This document shows, one piece after another, positions 23,479-31,767 of a DNA stretch of 48,274 nt. Position 1 is the stretch's first letter. Every line of letters begins with the position of its first letter. Under the pieces are notes generated by a model. That model was not told the origin of the DNA, made no database searches, and was given only the letters and a program-made list of their open reading frames with translations. Source of the DNA: an uncultured Bacilli bacterium (GTDB taxonomy: Bacteria; Bacillota_I; Bacilli_A; RF39; UBA660); the NCBI GenBank assembly GCA_947629305.1, contig CANRDD010000003.1, forward strand, positions 1 to 48,274, read 5' to 3'. A program made the translations under genes and the position numbers.

Positions 23479-26400
23479 TTGAAAAAAATAGTAGATGGAA
23501 ATATAGCTTGTAGTAGAATAGCCTATCTTTTTAGTGAAGTTTGTAGTATATATCCTATTACACCTTCTAGTCCAATGGCTTCTAATATAGATGCTTTAAC
23601 TAATGAAGATAATTATAATTTATTTTATGATAAACCAAGAGTTTTAGAAATGGAGTCTGAAGCAGGAGCAGCTGGAGCAATGCATGGGGCTTTACTTGCG
23701 GGTTCTCTTGCTTCAACATTCACGGCGAGTCAAGGTTTATTATTAATGATTCCTAATATGTATAAAATGGCTGGGGAAATGCTTCCTGGAGTTATTCATG
23801 TGGCAAGCCGGAGTTTAGCAACCCATGCTTTATCTATCTTTGGTGATCATCAAGATGTTTATGCTGTAAGACAAACAGGTTTTTGTATGTTATGTTCAAC
23901 AAATGTTTTTGATGCACAAAATTTAGCCGCGGTTGCTCATTTATCAGCCATCAAAGGAAGTCTTCCTTTCTTACATTTTTTTGATGGTTTTCGAACTAGT
24001 CATGAATTAAATACTATTGATGAATTAGAATATAAAGATTTATTACCTTTAATAGATTATGATAAAATAGAAGAATTTAAAAAAAGAACTTTAAATGTTG
24101 ATCATCATTTTCAATATGGGATGGCGCAAAATGAAGATGTTTATTTTCAATGTATGGAAGCCCGTAATAAGAATTATGAAGAAATACCTGACATTGTAAA
24201 TGATTATATGGAAAAAATTAATAAAATAATGGGAACAAATTATAAACCATTTAATTACTATGGATCAGCTAAAGCCGAGAATATAATCGTGGCAATGGGT
24301 AGTGTTAATGATACAATTAAAAAAGTTGTAGATAAATTAGGTAATGTTGGTTTAATTGAAGTTCATTTGTATCGTCCTTTTAGTGCCAAATATTTTTTAG
24401 AATGTTTACCAAAAAGCGTGAAGAATATTGCTGTTTTAGATCGAACAAAAGAAGCTGGTAGTGTTGGTGAACCTCTTTATCTAGATGTTTGTAGCGTTTT
24501 AAAGGATCAAGATATTAATGTTTATGGAGGAAGATATGGTTTAGCTAGTAAAAATACTACTCCAGCTGATATTGCTTCTGTTTATGCTAGTTTAGATGAA
24601 GGCATTCATCATAATTTTACAATTGGCATAATTGATGATGTTACTAATTTAAGTCTTCCGAAAATTAATTTTGTTTTACCAGTTGATAGTCAAGAAATTA
24701 AAATATATGGCTTTGGTTCAGATGGAATGGTTAGTGCTAGTAAAGATTTATTAAAAATAGTTCATCAAAATTTAAATCAATATGTCCAAGGTTATTTTGA
24801 ATATGATTCAAAGAAAAGTGGAGGCGTAACTGTTTCTAATTTAAGATTTAGTGATAAGAGTATAAATGAACCTTATTATGTAACAAATCCAGCCATGGTT
24901 GTTGTTACTAAAGATATTTATTTTCGTTTATTTGATATGTTAAATAATATTAAAGATAAAGGTATTTTATTAATTAATACTGTTAAAAAAGAAGAAGAAT
25001 TAATTAAATTTTTACCTAATAAAGTTAAAAAAATAATTCATGATAAAAAATTAATTGTTTATTATTTAGATGCAGATAATATTGCTTTAAAATATGGTAT
25101 TAAAGGAAAAATAAGTAAGATTATGGAAGTTTTAATCTTAAATTTATTAAAAGTAGATAATGCCTATGCAATGATTAAAGAAAATATTAAGAAAGCTTTT
25201 GCTACTAAAGGAGAAAATATTATTAAAAGTAATATAGAAGCAATGGAAGAAGCATTAAAGAGTTTAAAAACATTAAATAATGATTTAGAATATAGTAATA
25301 CTTTAGAAATAATAGAAGATGATGTTATTGATTTAATTAAAGCAAGAAAAGGGGGAGAATTACCGGTTAGTAAGTTATTAGATTATGCAAATGGTTCTTT
25401 TCCAAGTGGAACAAGTTTTCAAGAAAAAAGAGGTATATCAGGGATAGTACCTGTTTGGCATCCGGAAAATTGTATTCAATGTGGTATGTGTAGTATTAGT
25501 TGTCCTCATGCTGTTGTTAGAACTATTGCACATAATGATTCAGCTAAAGGAATTCCTTTTCTTGGGCAAGATAATTTAAGATATGAAGTAATAATTAGTG
25601 AAGAAGACTGCACCGGATGTGGTGTTTGTGCAAATGTTTGTCCTGGTAAAAAAGGACAAAAGGCTTTAGTTATGATGGAAAAAATAGCTCATAAGTTAGA
25701 TGGTAAATATGAAGAAAAGAATATTAATCCTTTAAATAAATTTACGATTAAAGGAAGTCAATTAGAAAAGCCTTTATTTGCTTATTCGGGAGCTTGTGCA
25801 GGATGCGGGGAAACCCCTTATATTAAGTTATTAACCCAATTATTTGGCCAAAAGTTAATTATAGCTAATGCTACAGGTTGTTCTTCAATCTACGGGGGAT
25901 CATTTCCATCTAGTCCTTATTCTATTCCTTGGGCTAATTCCTTATTTGAAGATAATGCCGAATTTGCTTTAGGTATTCATTTATCATATGTTCAAAAAAG
26001 AGAAAGAATTAAGAAAATAATGACAAGTTCCATTGATTCGGTTGATCAAAATGTAGCCCATACTTTTCAAAGATGGCTTAATAATCCTGAAGATTTTGCT
26101 GAAACTATGCAGGTTAAGAAAGATTTAGAAAAGATGTTAATTCCCAAAGAATTAAAAGAATTACTTGATTATATTCCGACAAGAACGATCTGGGCTATTG
26201 GAGGAGATGGCTGGGCTTATGACATAGGTTATGGAGGTCTTGATCATCTTCTTCATAGTAATCAAAATGTTAAAGTATTAGTTCTTGATACCGAAGTTTA
26301 TTCAAATACAGGAGGGCAAGCTAGTAAAGCTACAAAACTTGGCGCCGTCGCAGAATTTGCTAACTTTGGTAAAAAGACCCATAAAAAAGATTTATTTAAA

Positions 26401-26811
26401 ATGGCTACATGTATTCCTAATTGTTATGTTGCGAGTATTTCTTTAGGAGCAAATTATGCTCAAGCCATCAAAGCTTTCGAAGAAGCGGATAAACATGATG
26501 GACCTGCTTTAATCATTTGTTATGCTCCATGTATTGAACATGGTATTAAAACAGGCATGGGTACAAGCATGTTAGAAGAAAAACTAGCCGTGGAATGTGG
26601 TTATACGCTTTTAATGCGTTATGATAAAGCTTTATATTTAGATAGTAAGGAACCTGATTTTACTAAATATCAAGAATTTTTAGATAATGAAGTTCGTTTT
26701 AATGCTTTAAAAATTAAAGATTCATCTTTAGCTCAAGAACTATTAAATGATCAAAAAGAATATGCTATGGAAAGATATGAATATTATAAAAATATATCTT
26801 TAAAAAAGTAG
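23479..26811 (+). CDS. nifJ: Pyruvate:ferredoxin (flavodoxin) oxidoreductase
   Basis: Oxidative decarboxylation of pyruvate to acetyl-CoA with reduction of ferredoxin, the central anaerobic route. One ~1110-residue chain with all domains fused in the usual order. Domain I: GNIACSRIAYLFSEV and YPITPSSPM. Two [4Fe-4S] motifs: CIQCGMCSISCPH (~665) and CTGCGVCANVCPG (~715). The thiamine-diphosphate domain has GACAGCGETPYIKLLTQLFG and GDGWAYDIGYGGLDH with EVYSNTGGQASKAT. Slightly shorter than the ~1170-1190 typical of the family. The frame opens at ATG 23470, but AAAGGA abuts it; TTG 23479 lies 9 nt from the SD and is the better start. Confidence 0.96.
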   Translation: MKKIVDGNIACSRIAYLFSEVCSIYPITPSSPMASNIDALTNEDNYNLFYDKPRVLEMESEAGAAGAMHGALLAGSLASTFTASQGLLLMIPNMYKMAGEMLPGVIHVASRSLATHALSIFGDHQDVYAVRQTGFCMLCSTNVFDAQNLAAVAHLSAIKGSLPFLHFFDGFRTSHELNTIDELEYKDLLPLIDYDKIEEFKKRTLNVDHHFQYGMAQNEDVYFQCMEARNKNYEEIPDIVNDYMEKINKIMGTNYKPFNYYGSAKAENIIVAMGSVNDTIKKVVDKLGNVGLIEVHLYRPFSAKYFLECLPKSVKNIAVLDRTKEAGSVGEPLYLDVCSVLKDQDINVYGGRYGLASKNTTPADIASVYASLDEGIHHNFTIGIIDDVTNLSLPKINFVLPVDSQEIKIYGFGSDGMVSASKDLLKIVHQNLNQYVQGYFEYDSKKSGGVTVSNLRFSDKSINEPYYVTNPAMVVVTKDIYFRLFDMLNNIKDKGILLINTVKKEEELIKFLPNKVKKIIHDKKLIVYYLDADNIALKYGIKGKISKIMEVLILNLLKVDNAYAMIKENIKKAFATKGENIIKSNIEAMEEALKSLKTLNNDLEYSNTLEIIEDDVIDLIKARKGGELPVSKLLDYANGSFPSGTSFQEKRGISGIVPVWHPENCIQCGMCSISCPHAVVRTIAHNDSAKGIPFLGQDNLRYEVIISEEDCTGCGVCANVCPGKKGQKALVMMEKIAHKLDGKYEEKNINPLNKFTIKGSQLEKPLFAYSGACAGCGETPYIKLLTQLFGQKLIIANATGCSSIYGGSFPSSPYSIPWANSLFEDNAEFALGIHLSYVQKRERIKKIMTSSIDSVDQNVAHTFQRWLNNPEDFAETMQVKKDLEKMLIPKELKELLDYIPTRTIWAIGGDGWAYDIGYGGLDHLLHSNQNVKVLVLDTEVYSNTGGQASKATKLGAVAEFANFGKKTHKKDLFKMATCIPNCYVASISLGANYAQAIKAFEEADKHDGPALIICYAPCIEHGIKTGMGTSMLEEKLAVECGYTLLMRYDKALYLDSKEPDFTKYQEFLDNEVRFNALKIKDSSLAQELLNDQKEYAMERYEYYKNISLKK

Positions 26812-26818
26812 GTTTAAA

Positions 26819-27187
26819 ATGGTTGTCTGGGATCAAATTAAAGATTATTTAAAACAATATATATTATTAGATATATTAGCATCTGTTATAACCTTTATCT
26901 CTTGGCATTACTTCACAGAGAATTTAGGTTTATTTATGAGTTTAGTTAGTATGTATATTTTAATTGATATTTATATTGGTTATAATAATGGTAAAGAAAA
27001 TGATTTATATGAAGTTATAGCTTTATTTATTATTATCATTATTTATCAAATTATTACTTATTATTTAATAAAATGGCTTTTCCTTGAATATTCTACTATT
27101 AGATTATTATTTTCTTGGTATTCCATGGTTCGCCTTAGTTTTTTTCCCTTTGCTATTGCATCTTTTATTGGTTGGAAAAATTATTAA
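26819..27187 (+). CDS. Small integral membrane protein of unknown function
   Basis: A 122-residue hydrophobic protein with about four membrane helices (residues ~14-32, ~36-53, ~65-85, ~95-118) and no recognisable family motif. It starts 7 nt after nifJ with a weak Shine-Dalgarno site (TAGGTTT), so it is probably cotranscribed with it. No terminator is visible after it on the plus strand; the hairpin just downstream belongs to the opposite-strand small RNA. Confidence 0.65.
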   Translation: MVVWDQIKDYLKQYILLDILASVITFISWHYFTENLGLFMSLVSMYILIDIYIGYNNGKENDLYEVIALFIIIIIYQIITYYLIKWLFLEYSTIRLLFSWYSMVRLSFFPFAIASFIGWKNY

Positions 27188-27189
27188 AA

Positions 27190-27291
27190 TAAAAAAAGAC
27201 GGAGATTTGCTCTTCACAAATCTCCAAAAGAATAAAAAGGGGTTGACTAGTGTGATACTAGCACCAATTCGCCTTCTTTAGTGAATTGGTG
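27190..27291 (-). ncRNA. Putative ~100-nt small RNA (sRNA-1) with a C-rich single-stranded segment
   Basis: A complete minus-strand transcription unit with no sizeable ORF. A consensus promoter (minus-strand TTGACA, 17 nt, TAGGAT) sits just right of it. The predicted RNA has stem-loop 1 (CACCAATTC/GAATTGGTG), stem-loop 2 (CTAGT/ACTAG, 5-nt loop), an unpaired UCAACCCCUUUUUU stretch, and a terminator (GGAGATTTG, 7-nt loop, CAAATCTCC, then U-run). The C-run could pair with G-rich Shine-Dalgarno sites, as in staphylococcal RsaE or streptococcal csRNAs. This explains the non-coding gap between 27188 and 27405. Its architecture matches the RNA on the other side of recG. Confidence 0.7.
27201..27225 (-). 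terminator. Terminator of sRNA-1
   Basis: Perfect 9-bp stem GGAGATTTG/CAAATCTCC with 7-nt loop; on the minus strand it is followed by GTCTTTTTTT. Confidence 0.85.
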
Positions 27292-27297
27292 ATTACT

Positions 27298-27326
27298 ATC
27301 CTAACCGATTTAACTTAATTTGTCAA
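27298..27326 (-). promoter_or_regulatory. Promoter of sRNA-1
   Basis: Minus-strand TTGACA (27326-27321), 17-nt spacer, TAGGAT (27303-27298). Confidence 0.75.
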
Positions 27327-27405
27327 TATTTTTTGCTAAAAAATTTATAAAAAATATTAAATTAAGGTTTTACTTAGATATTTAGGGTATTATAAGGAGA
27401 AGAAA

Positions 27406-29394
27406 ATGGACATAGATGTATTAACTAATTTAGGACCTAAAAATAAAAATTTATTAAATAAATTAAATATATATACGTTAAATGATTTATTAACTTATTA
27501 TCCATATCGTTATAATTTTATAACTATTAAAAATATTAATGAAGCTTTAGATGAAGTTGTTTATATTAATGCGATAGTATTAAGTGATATTAAAGTAAAT
27601 TATATTAGAAAGAATTTTAATATATTATCTTTTATTGCATCTAATAATAATATTAATTTTAAAGTAACGATATATAATAGAGCTTTTTTAAAAAATGCTT
27701 TATATTTGAATAGAGAAATATTATTAATAGGTAAATATAAAAAAATAAATAATACTTTTATAGCGAGTGATATTAAATTTAATATATTTAATAATAAAAT
27801 AGAAGCTGTTTATCATTTAACTGAAGGTTTAAAATTAGCTAATTTAGAAAAATATATGTTAGAAGCTATAGATAAAAATATAAAAATAGATGATTATATA
27901 CCTAATTATTTATTAGAAAAATATCATTTTATTTCTAAAGATATAGCTTTAAAATATATTCATTTTCCTCATGATATAAAAGAAATAAAACAAGCTAAAT
28001 TAAGATTAATATATGAAGAATTATTTATTTATACTTTTAAATTAAATTATTTAGCAATGTTAAATAAAAGAGCAAAGGGATTAAAGAAAGATTTTTTAGT
28101 TGAAGATATAGATGATTTTATTAGTTCCCTACCATTTAAATTAACTAGTGATCAATTAAAAACAATAAATGATATTATTAATGATTTAAAAAAGGAAAAT
28201 AGGATGAATAGACTTATCTTGGGGGATGTTGGAAGTGGGAAAACGATTGTCGCGGTTGTAGCTATACTTGCTAATTATTTAAGTGGATATCAAGCTACAT
28301 TCATGGCACCAACGGAAATCCTTGCCAGGCAACATTATGAAGCTTTAACTAATTATTTTCATAATTATGATTTAAAGGTTGCTCTTTTAACAGGAAGTAT
28401 GCGAAAAAAAGAAAAAGAGAATCTTTATGAAAAAATAAAAAAGAAGGAAATAGATGTTGTCATAGGGACACATGCTTTATTAAATGAATCTTTAAATTTT
28501 GCTAGTCTTGGTTTAGTTATCACTGATGAACAACACCGTTTTGGGGTTAACCAAAGAAATATTTTACAAAATAAAGATGGTCATGGCCAAGCTGATGTTT
28601 TGTATTTAAGTGCCACACCTATTCCAAGAACTTATGCTTTAACGATCTATGGGGATTTAGATATTTCGCAAATTAAAACTAAACCAAATATGCGTAAAGA
28701 AATAATAACGAAGGTTAAAACCGAAGACCAAATAACGGAAGTATTAAAAGCTATGTTGGAAGAATTAAAACAAAATCATCAAATTTTTGTTGTTTCGCCT
28801 TTAATTGAAAATGAAGAAGAAACAAATTTAAAAAGTGTAAATCTTTTAAAAGAAAAATTAACTTTAGCATTTAAAAACTTAGTAAGAATTGAAGTATTAC
28901 ATGGCAAATTAAAACAAAAAGAAAAAGATGCACTAATGGAAGATTTTCAAAAAGGAAATATAAAAATATTAATTGCTACGACAGTAATTGAAGTGGGAAT
29001 TGATATTCCAATGGCTACAATGATGGTTATTTTTAATGCTGAACGGTTTGGCTTAGCAACTTTACATCAATTAAGAGGTCGGGTAGGACGAAGTAATTTG
29101 CAAAGTTATTGTTATTTAATTAGTAATACCAAAGATAATGAACGTTTAAAAGTTATGGAAGAAAGTACGGATGGATTTTATATTAGTGAAAAAGATTTTG
29201 AACAAAGAGGACAAGGGGATTTATTTGGAGTTAAACAAAGTGGGGATATGAATTTTAAAATAGCTAGTTTTCAAAGAGATTATAAGATATTACTTCAAAC
29301 AAGCCAAGATGCTAAAGAATATTTAAGTTCTTCAAAATATCAAGAAAATAAATTGTATCAAGAAATAATTAACCAAATTAATTTTTTAGATTAA
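27406..29394 (+). CDS. recG: ATP-dependent DNA helicase RecG
   Basis: Branch-migration helicase that remodels stalled forks and Holliday junctions. 662 residues, within the family range. The N-terminal wedge/OB region (residues ~1-200) is Asn/Ile-rich. Helicase motifs: Walker A GDVGSGKT (~274), motif Ib MAPTEILARQH, DEAD-box-like DEQHRFGV (~378), motif III SATPIPRT (~404), and motifs V/VI TTVIEVGIDIP and HQLRGRVGRS, with the C-terminal RecG signature GDLFGVKQSG. SD AAGGAG precedes ATG by 6 nt. It stands between two small RNAs transcribed from opposite strands. Confidence 0.96.
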   Translation: MDIDVLTNLGPKNKNLLNKLNIYTLNDLLTYYPYRYNFITIKNINEALDEVVYINAIVLSDIKVNYIRKNFNILSFIASNNNINFKVTIYNRAFLKNALYLNREILLIGKYKKINNTFIASDIKFNIFNNKIEAVYHLTEGLKLANLEKYMLEAIDKNIKIDDYIPNYLLEKYHFISKDIALKYIHFPHDIKEIKQAKLRLIYEELFIYTFKLNYLAMLNKRAKGLKKDFLVEDIDDFISSLPFKLTSDQLKTINDIINDLKKENRMNRLILGDVGSGKTIVAVVAILANYLSGYQATFMAPTEILARQHYEALTNYFHNYDLKVALLTGSMRKKEKENLYEKIKKKEIDVVIGTHALLNESLNFASLGLVITDEQHRFGVNQRNILQNKDGHGQADVLYLSATPIPRTYALTIYGDLDISQIKTKPNMRKEIITKVKTEDQITEVLKAMLEELKQNHQIFVVSPLIENEEETNLKSVNLLKEKLTLAFKNLVRIEVLHGKLKQKEKDALMEDFQKGNIKILIATTVIEVGIDIPMATMMVIFNAERFGLATLHQLRGRVGRSNLQSYCYLISNTKDNERLKVMEESTDGFYISEKDFEQRGQGDLFGVKQSGDMNFKIASFQRDYKILLQTSQDAKEYLSSSKYQENKLYQEIINQINFLD

Positions 29395-29415
29395 GAAAAA
29401 ATTTTAAAAATGATA

Positions 29416-29444
29416 TTGACAAATGAAGAAAATATTAGTAATAT
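29416..29444 (+). promoter_or_regulatory. Promoter of sRNA-2
   Basis: TTGACA (29416-29421), 17-nt spacer, TAATAT (29439-29444), 22 nt after the recG stop. Confidence 0.75.
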
Positions 29445-29450
29445 TAAACT

Positions 29451-29556
29451 AGCATGATAGACATCATGCTAATAACCTGATCTCTCTTACGATTCAAATG
29501 TGAAGAGATCAACCAAAACCCCCTAAGAGAGAGCGAGAGCCCTCTCATTTTTGTTT
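29451..29556 (+). ncRNA. Putative ~105-nt small RNA (sRNA-2) with a C-rich single-stranded segment
   Basis: A complete plus-strand transcription unit in the 329-nt gap between recG and the Fic gene. From the predicted start: stem-loop 1 (AGCATGAT, 4-nt loop, ATCATGCT), stem-loop 2 (GATCTCT/AGAGATC), then an unpaired AACCAAAACCCCCUAAG and a terminator. No ORF of note. The order SL1-SL2-C-rich-terminator, with UCAACC right at the foot of stem-loop 2, is the same as in sRNA-1 on the other side of recG, although the stem sequences differ. This suggests two members of one sRNA family. Confidence 0.7.
29527..29556 (+). terminator. Terminator of sRNA-2
   Basis: GAGAG/CTCTC stem around a purine-rich loop, followed by ATTTTTGTTT. 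Confidence 0.7.
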
Positions 29557-29600
29557 AGGTTAGGATCTAAGGACCTTATACTATGAAATAATTTAAAAAA

Positions 29601-29671
29601 TGCACAATTATTGTGCAAAATATATTAAGAAAAATACAAAAATGCACAATATTTTTAAAATATTGTGCATT
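29601..29671. promoter_or_regulatory. Two TGCACAAT palindromes: probable operators of the Fic gene
   Basis: Site 1 at 29601-29617 is TGCACAATTATTGTGCA, an 8-bp inverted repeat. Site 2 at 29641-29671 has 15-bp arms (AATGCACAATATTTT and its complement) around one base. Both carry the same half-site. Site 2 ends just before the presumed -35 region of the Fic gene, and a TATGAT -10 lies at 29694-29699. They could bind the Fic protein's own C-terminal DNA-binding domain. Site 2 is followed by T-rich sequence, so it might also act as a terminator. Confidence 0.6.
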
Positions 29672-29723
29672 TTTGTTTCTTTTTAGGTAAAAATATGATA
29701 GAATTTGTTTAGGAGACGAAATT

Positions 29724-30800
29724 ATGGAACCATTTAAAGCTGAAATGTTACCAATAAACTATACTATTGATAAAGAATTATTATCTTTAATTGCGGAAGC
29801 TAACCAAAAATATGGTGAGTATAAGATTAATTTAAAAAATAGCAAGTTTGATTCAAGATTTTTTTTAGATTCTATTATTTTAAGTGAAAGCTTAAAATCA
29901 ACCCAAATTGAGGGAACACAAATATCACAAGATGATATGTATTATTTAAAATATATGCCAAAAACAGATGATACTAGTGAGATTCAAAATTTAAAAAGAG
30001 TTATTGAATATGCAAAAGATAATTTAAAAGAGCAAAAAAGAATTGATATACATTTTTTGAATAGCATTCACAAAATACTATTAGATAGTGTAAGAGGCAA
30101 TAATAAAGAACCAGGAAAAATTAGAAATATTCAAAATTGGATTGGTCCTAAAGGTTGCACTATTGAAGAAGCAATATTTGTTCCCCCTATACCAGATGAT
30201 GTTCCATTATTGTTAAATAACTTATTTGATTATATGAATAATTTATATATTGATCCAATATTTATAAATATGGCTATTTCTCATTCCCAATTTGAAACTA
30301 TTCATGCATACAGAGATGGAAATGGAAGATTAGGAAGAGCTTTAATACCTATACAACTTGCCTTACTTACAGGTGAAGAACCAATTCTATTTCTTTCTGA
30401 AGTAATAGAATTGTATAAACCAAGTTATCATAAGTTTTTGAATGAAAGTCGTAAAGGTAATATGTTAGGATTTATTAAGTTTTTTCTTCAATGCATAATA
30501 GAACAATGCAATAGTAATATTGCGAAAATTAATAGAATCCAAAAAATTTATGAAGATGATATGCAATTAATTGTTGAAAAATTAAGTAGTAATGCAATTT
30601 ATAGAATAATGCCAGCTATCATTCATCAAATTGTATTTACCAAAAAAGAAATTGAAGAAGAATCTGGTGTTTCAAGAAATACTGTATCTACATTAATTGA
30701 TAAATTAACAGATCTTGGTATTTTAGTTAAGGATTCTACCTATGCAAAAATAGGATACCGTTATAATAAAATTTATAATGTTTTTGTAGGAAAAAATTAA
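29724..30800 (+). CDS. Fic-family AMP-transferase-like protein with C-terminal winged helix
   Basis: A 358-residue protein. The Fic core motif HAYRDGNGRLGR begins near residue 194 and matches HxFxxGNGRxxR, with Tyr at the aromatic position, so nucleotide transfer to a target protein is likely. Near residue 59 STQIEGT matches the autoinhibitory (S/T)xxxE(G/N) motif, placing the inhibitory helix in the N-terminal Fic_N domain (class II). Residues ~300-355 form a helix-turn-helix/winged-helix domain (FTKKEIEEESGVSRNTVSTL), which suggests autoregulation through the upstream palindromes. A terminator follows at 30857. Confidence 0.92.
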   Translation: MEPFKAEMLPINYTIDKELLSLIAEANQKYGEYKINLKNSKFDSRFFLDSIILSESLKSTQIEGTQISQDDMYYLKYMPKTDDTSEIQNLKRVIEYAKDNLKEQKRIDIHFLNSIHKILLDSVRGNNKEPGKIRNIQNWIGPKGCTIEEAIFVPPIPDDVPLLLNNLFDYMNNLYIDPIFINMAISHSQFETIHAYRDGNGRLGRALIPIQLALLTGEEPILFLSEVIELYKPSYHKFLNESRKGNMLGFIKFFLQCIIEQCNSNIAKINRIQKIYEDDMQLIVEKLSSNAIYRIMPAIIHQIVFTKKEIEEESGVSRNTVSTLIDKLTDLGILVKDSTYAKIGYRYNKIYNVFVGKN

Positions 30801-30856
30801 AAAGTGTTAATGGAGCAAATTATTTAATTGAAATAGTTGGTAAATTTTAAATGATA

Positions 30857-30884
30857 AAAGAGAGTGGAAATTCTCTCATTTTTT
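30857..30884 (+). terminator. Fic gene terminator
   Basis: GAGAG, 8-nt loop, CTCTC, then ATTTTTT. Confidence 0.75.
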
Positions 30885-30905
30885 ATGTATTAAACTTTAT
30901 ATTGT

Positions 30906-30934
30906 TTGACAAATAAACTGAAAAATAATATAAT
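30906..30934 (+). promoter_or_regulatory. abiE promoter
   Basis: TTGACA (30906-30911), 17-nt spacer, perfect TATAAT (30929-30934), 35 nt before the AbiEi-like start. Confidence 0.8.
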
Positions 30935-30969
30935 ATCAGTGTAATTGTCAAAAGGAGAAAAAGAAAAAT

Positions 30970-31767
30970 ATGAAAAAAGAGGAGAAAATTAATTATAAAA
31001 TTGATAGTGATATTCTTAAAAATTATGTAGAAACCATTAATTCAATAAGAATGCCTATGCGTAAAATTAAAAACCAACTTAATAAACCAACAAAGTCAGA
31101 ACAAATAAATAATATTAGTGATATGGTTAATGCTATAAAAGAACTATCAATAAAATATCCAAATGAACAAACAAAAATATATATTGATGTTATAAAACAA
31201 ATAATGAATATTAATAATGGAATACTTTCTACAAGAATGATAGAACCTCTGAATATTAGTAGACAATATCTATCAATTATGAAAAAAAATAATGATATAG
31301 AAAAAGTTTCAAGGGGTATTTATATTTTTCCGAGTACTTTTGAAGATAGTTATTTTCTATTTCAACAAAAATATAAAAAAGTTATTTTTTCTCATATGAA
31401 TGCTCTTTATTTTTATGGTATGACAGAAGATTTTCCTTATAATTATAGTGTAACTGTTCCTGAAAATTATCATGTTAATACTGTAAATGAAAAATGTAAT
31501 GTTTTTTATGTAGATGATGATATATATGATATAGGTATTGTCGAAGTTAAAACACCAAGTGGAAATAAAGTTAAGGCTTATGATAAAGAAAGATGTATTT
31601 GTGATATTATAAGATCACAAGGTAGGATGGATCCTGAACAAGTGAAAAAATCTGTTAAACAATATATGCAAAGCAAGGATAAAAATATGGCTAAACTATC
31701 TGATTATGCCAAAAAAATGGGAATAAGCAAAAAAGTTATGGAAATGGTAGGTGCGTATTATGAGTAA
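30970..31767 (+). CDS. AbiEi-type antitoxin of a type IV toxin-antitoxin system
   Basis: A 265-residue protein. Residues ~70-115 form a winged-helix domain (GILSTRMIEPLNISRQYLSIM, then GIYIFPSTFED) as in AbiEi transcriptional antitoxins, which repress their own promoter. The central and C-terminal domain contains FSHMNALYFYGMTEDFP and the AYDKERCICDIIR motif that many AbiEi-like proteins share. The N-terminal ~65 residues are an extra Lys/Asn-rich region. AbiE systems block phage growth by abortive infection; the antitoxin acts at the DNA level and not by binding the toxin. Its stop overlaps the AbiEii-like start by 8 nt. Confidence 0.87.
   Translation: MKKEEKINYKIDSDILKNYVETINSIRMPMRKIKNQLNKPTKSEQINNISDMVNAIKELSIKYPNEQTKIYIDVIKQIMNINNGILSTRMIEPLNISRQYLSIMKKNNDIEKVSRGIYIFPSTFEDSYFLFQQKYKKVIFSHMNALYFYGMTEDFPYNYSVTVPENYHVNTVNEKCNVFYVDDDIYDIGIVEVKTPSGNKVKAYDKERCICDIIRSQGRMDPEQVKKSVKQYMQSKDKNMAKLSDYAKKMGISKKVMEMVGAYYE

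Noticed and set aside
27252-27281. A tiny Fst-like toxin frame (VILAPIRLL) on the plus strand opposite sRNA-1
   Set aside because: It has only about nine codons, no transmembrane helix and no plus-strand promoter; the resemblance to the IAPI motif of Fst toxins is too short.
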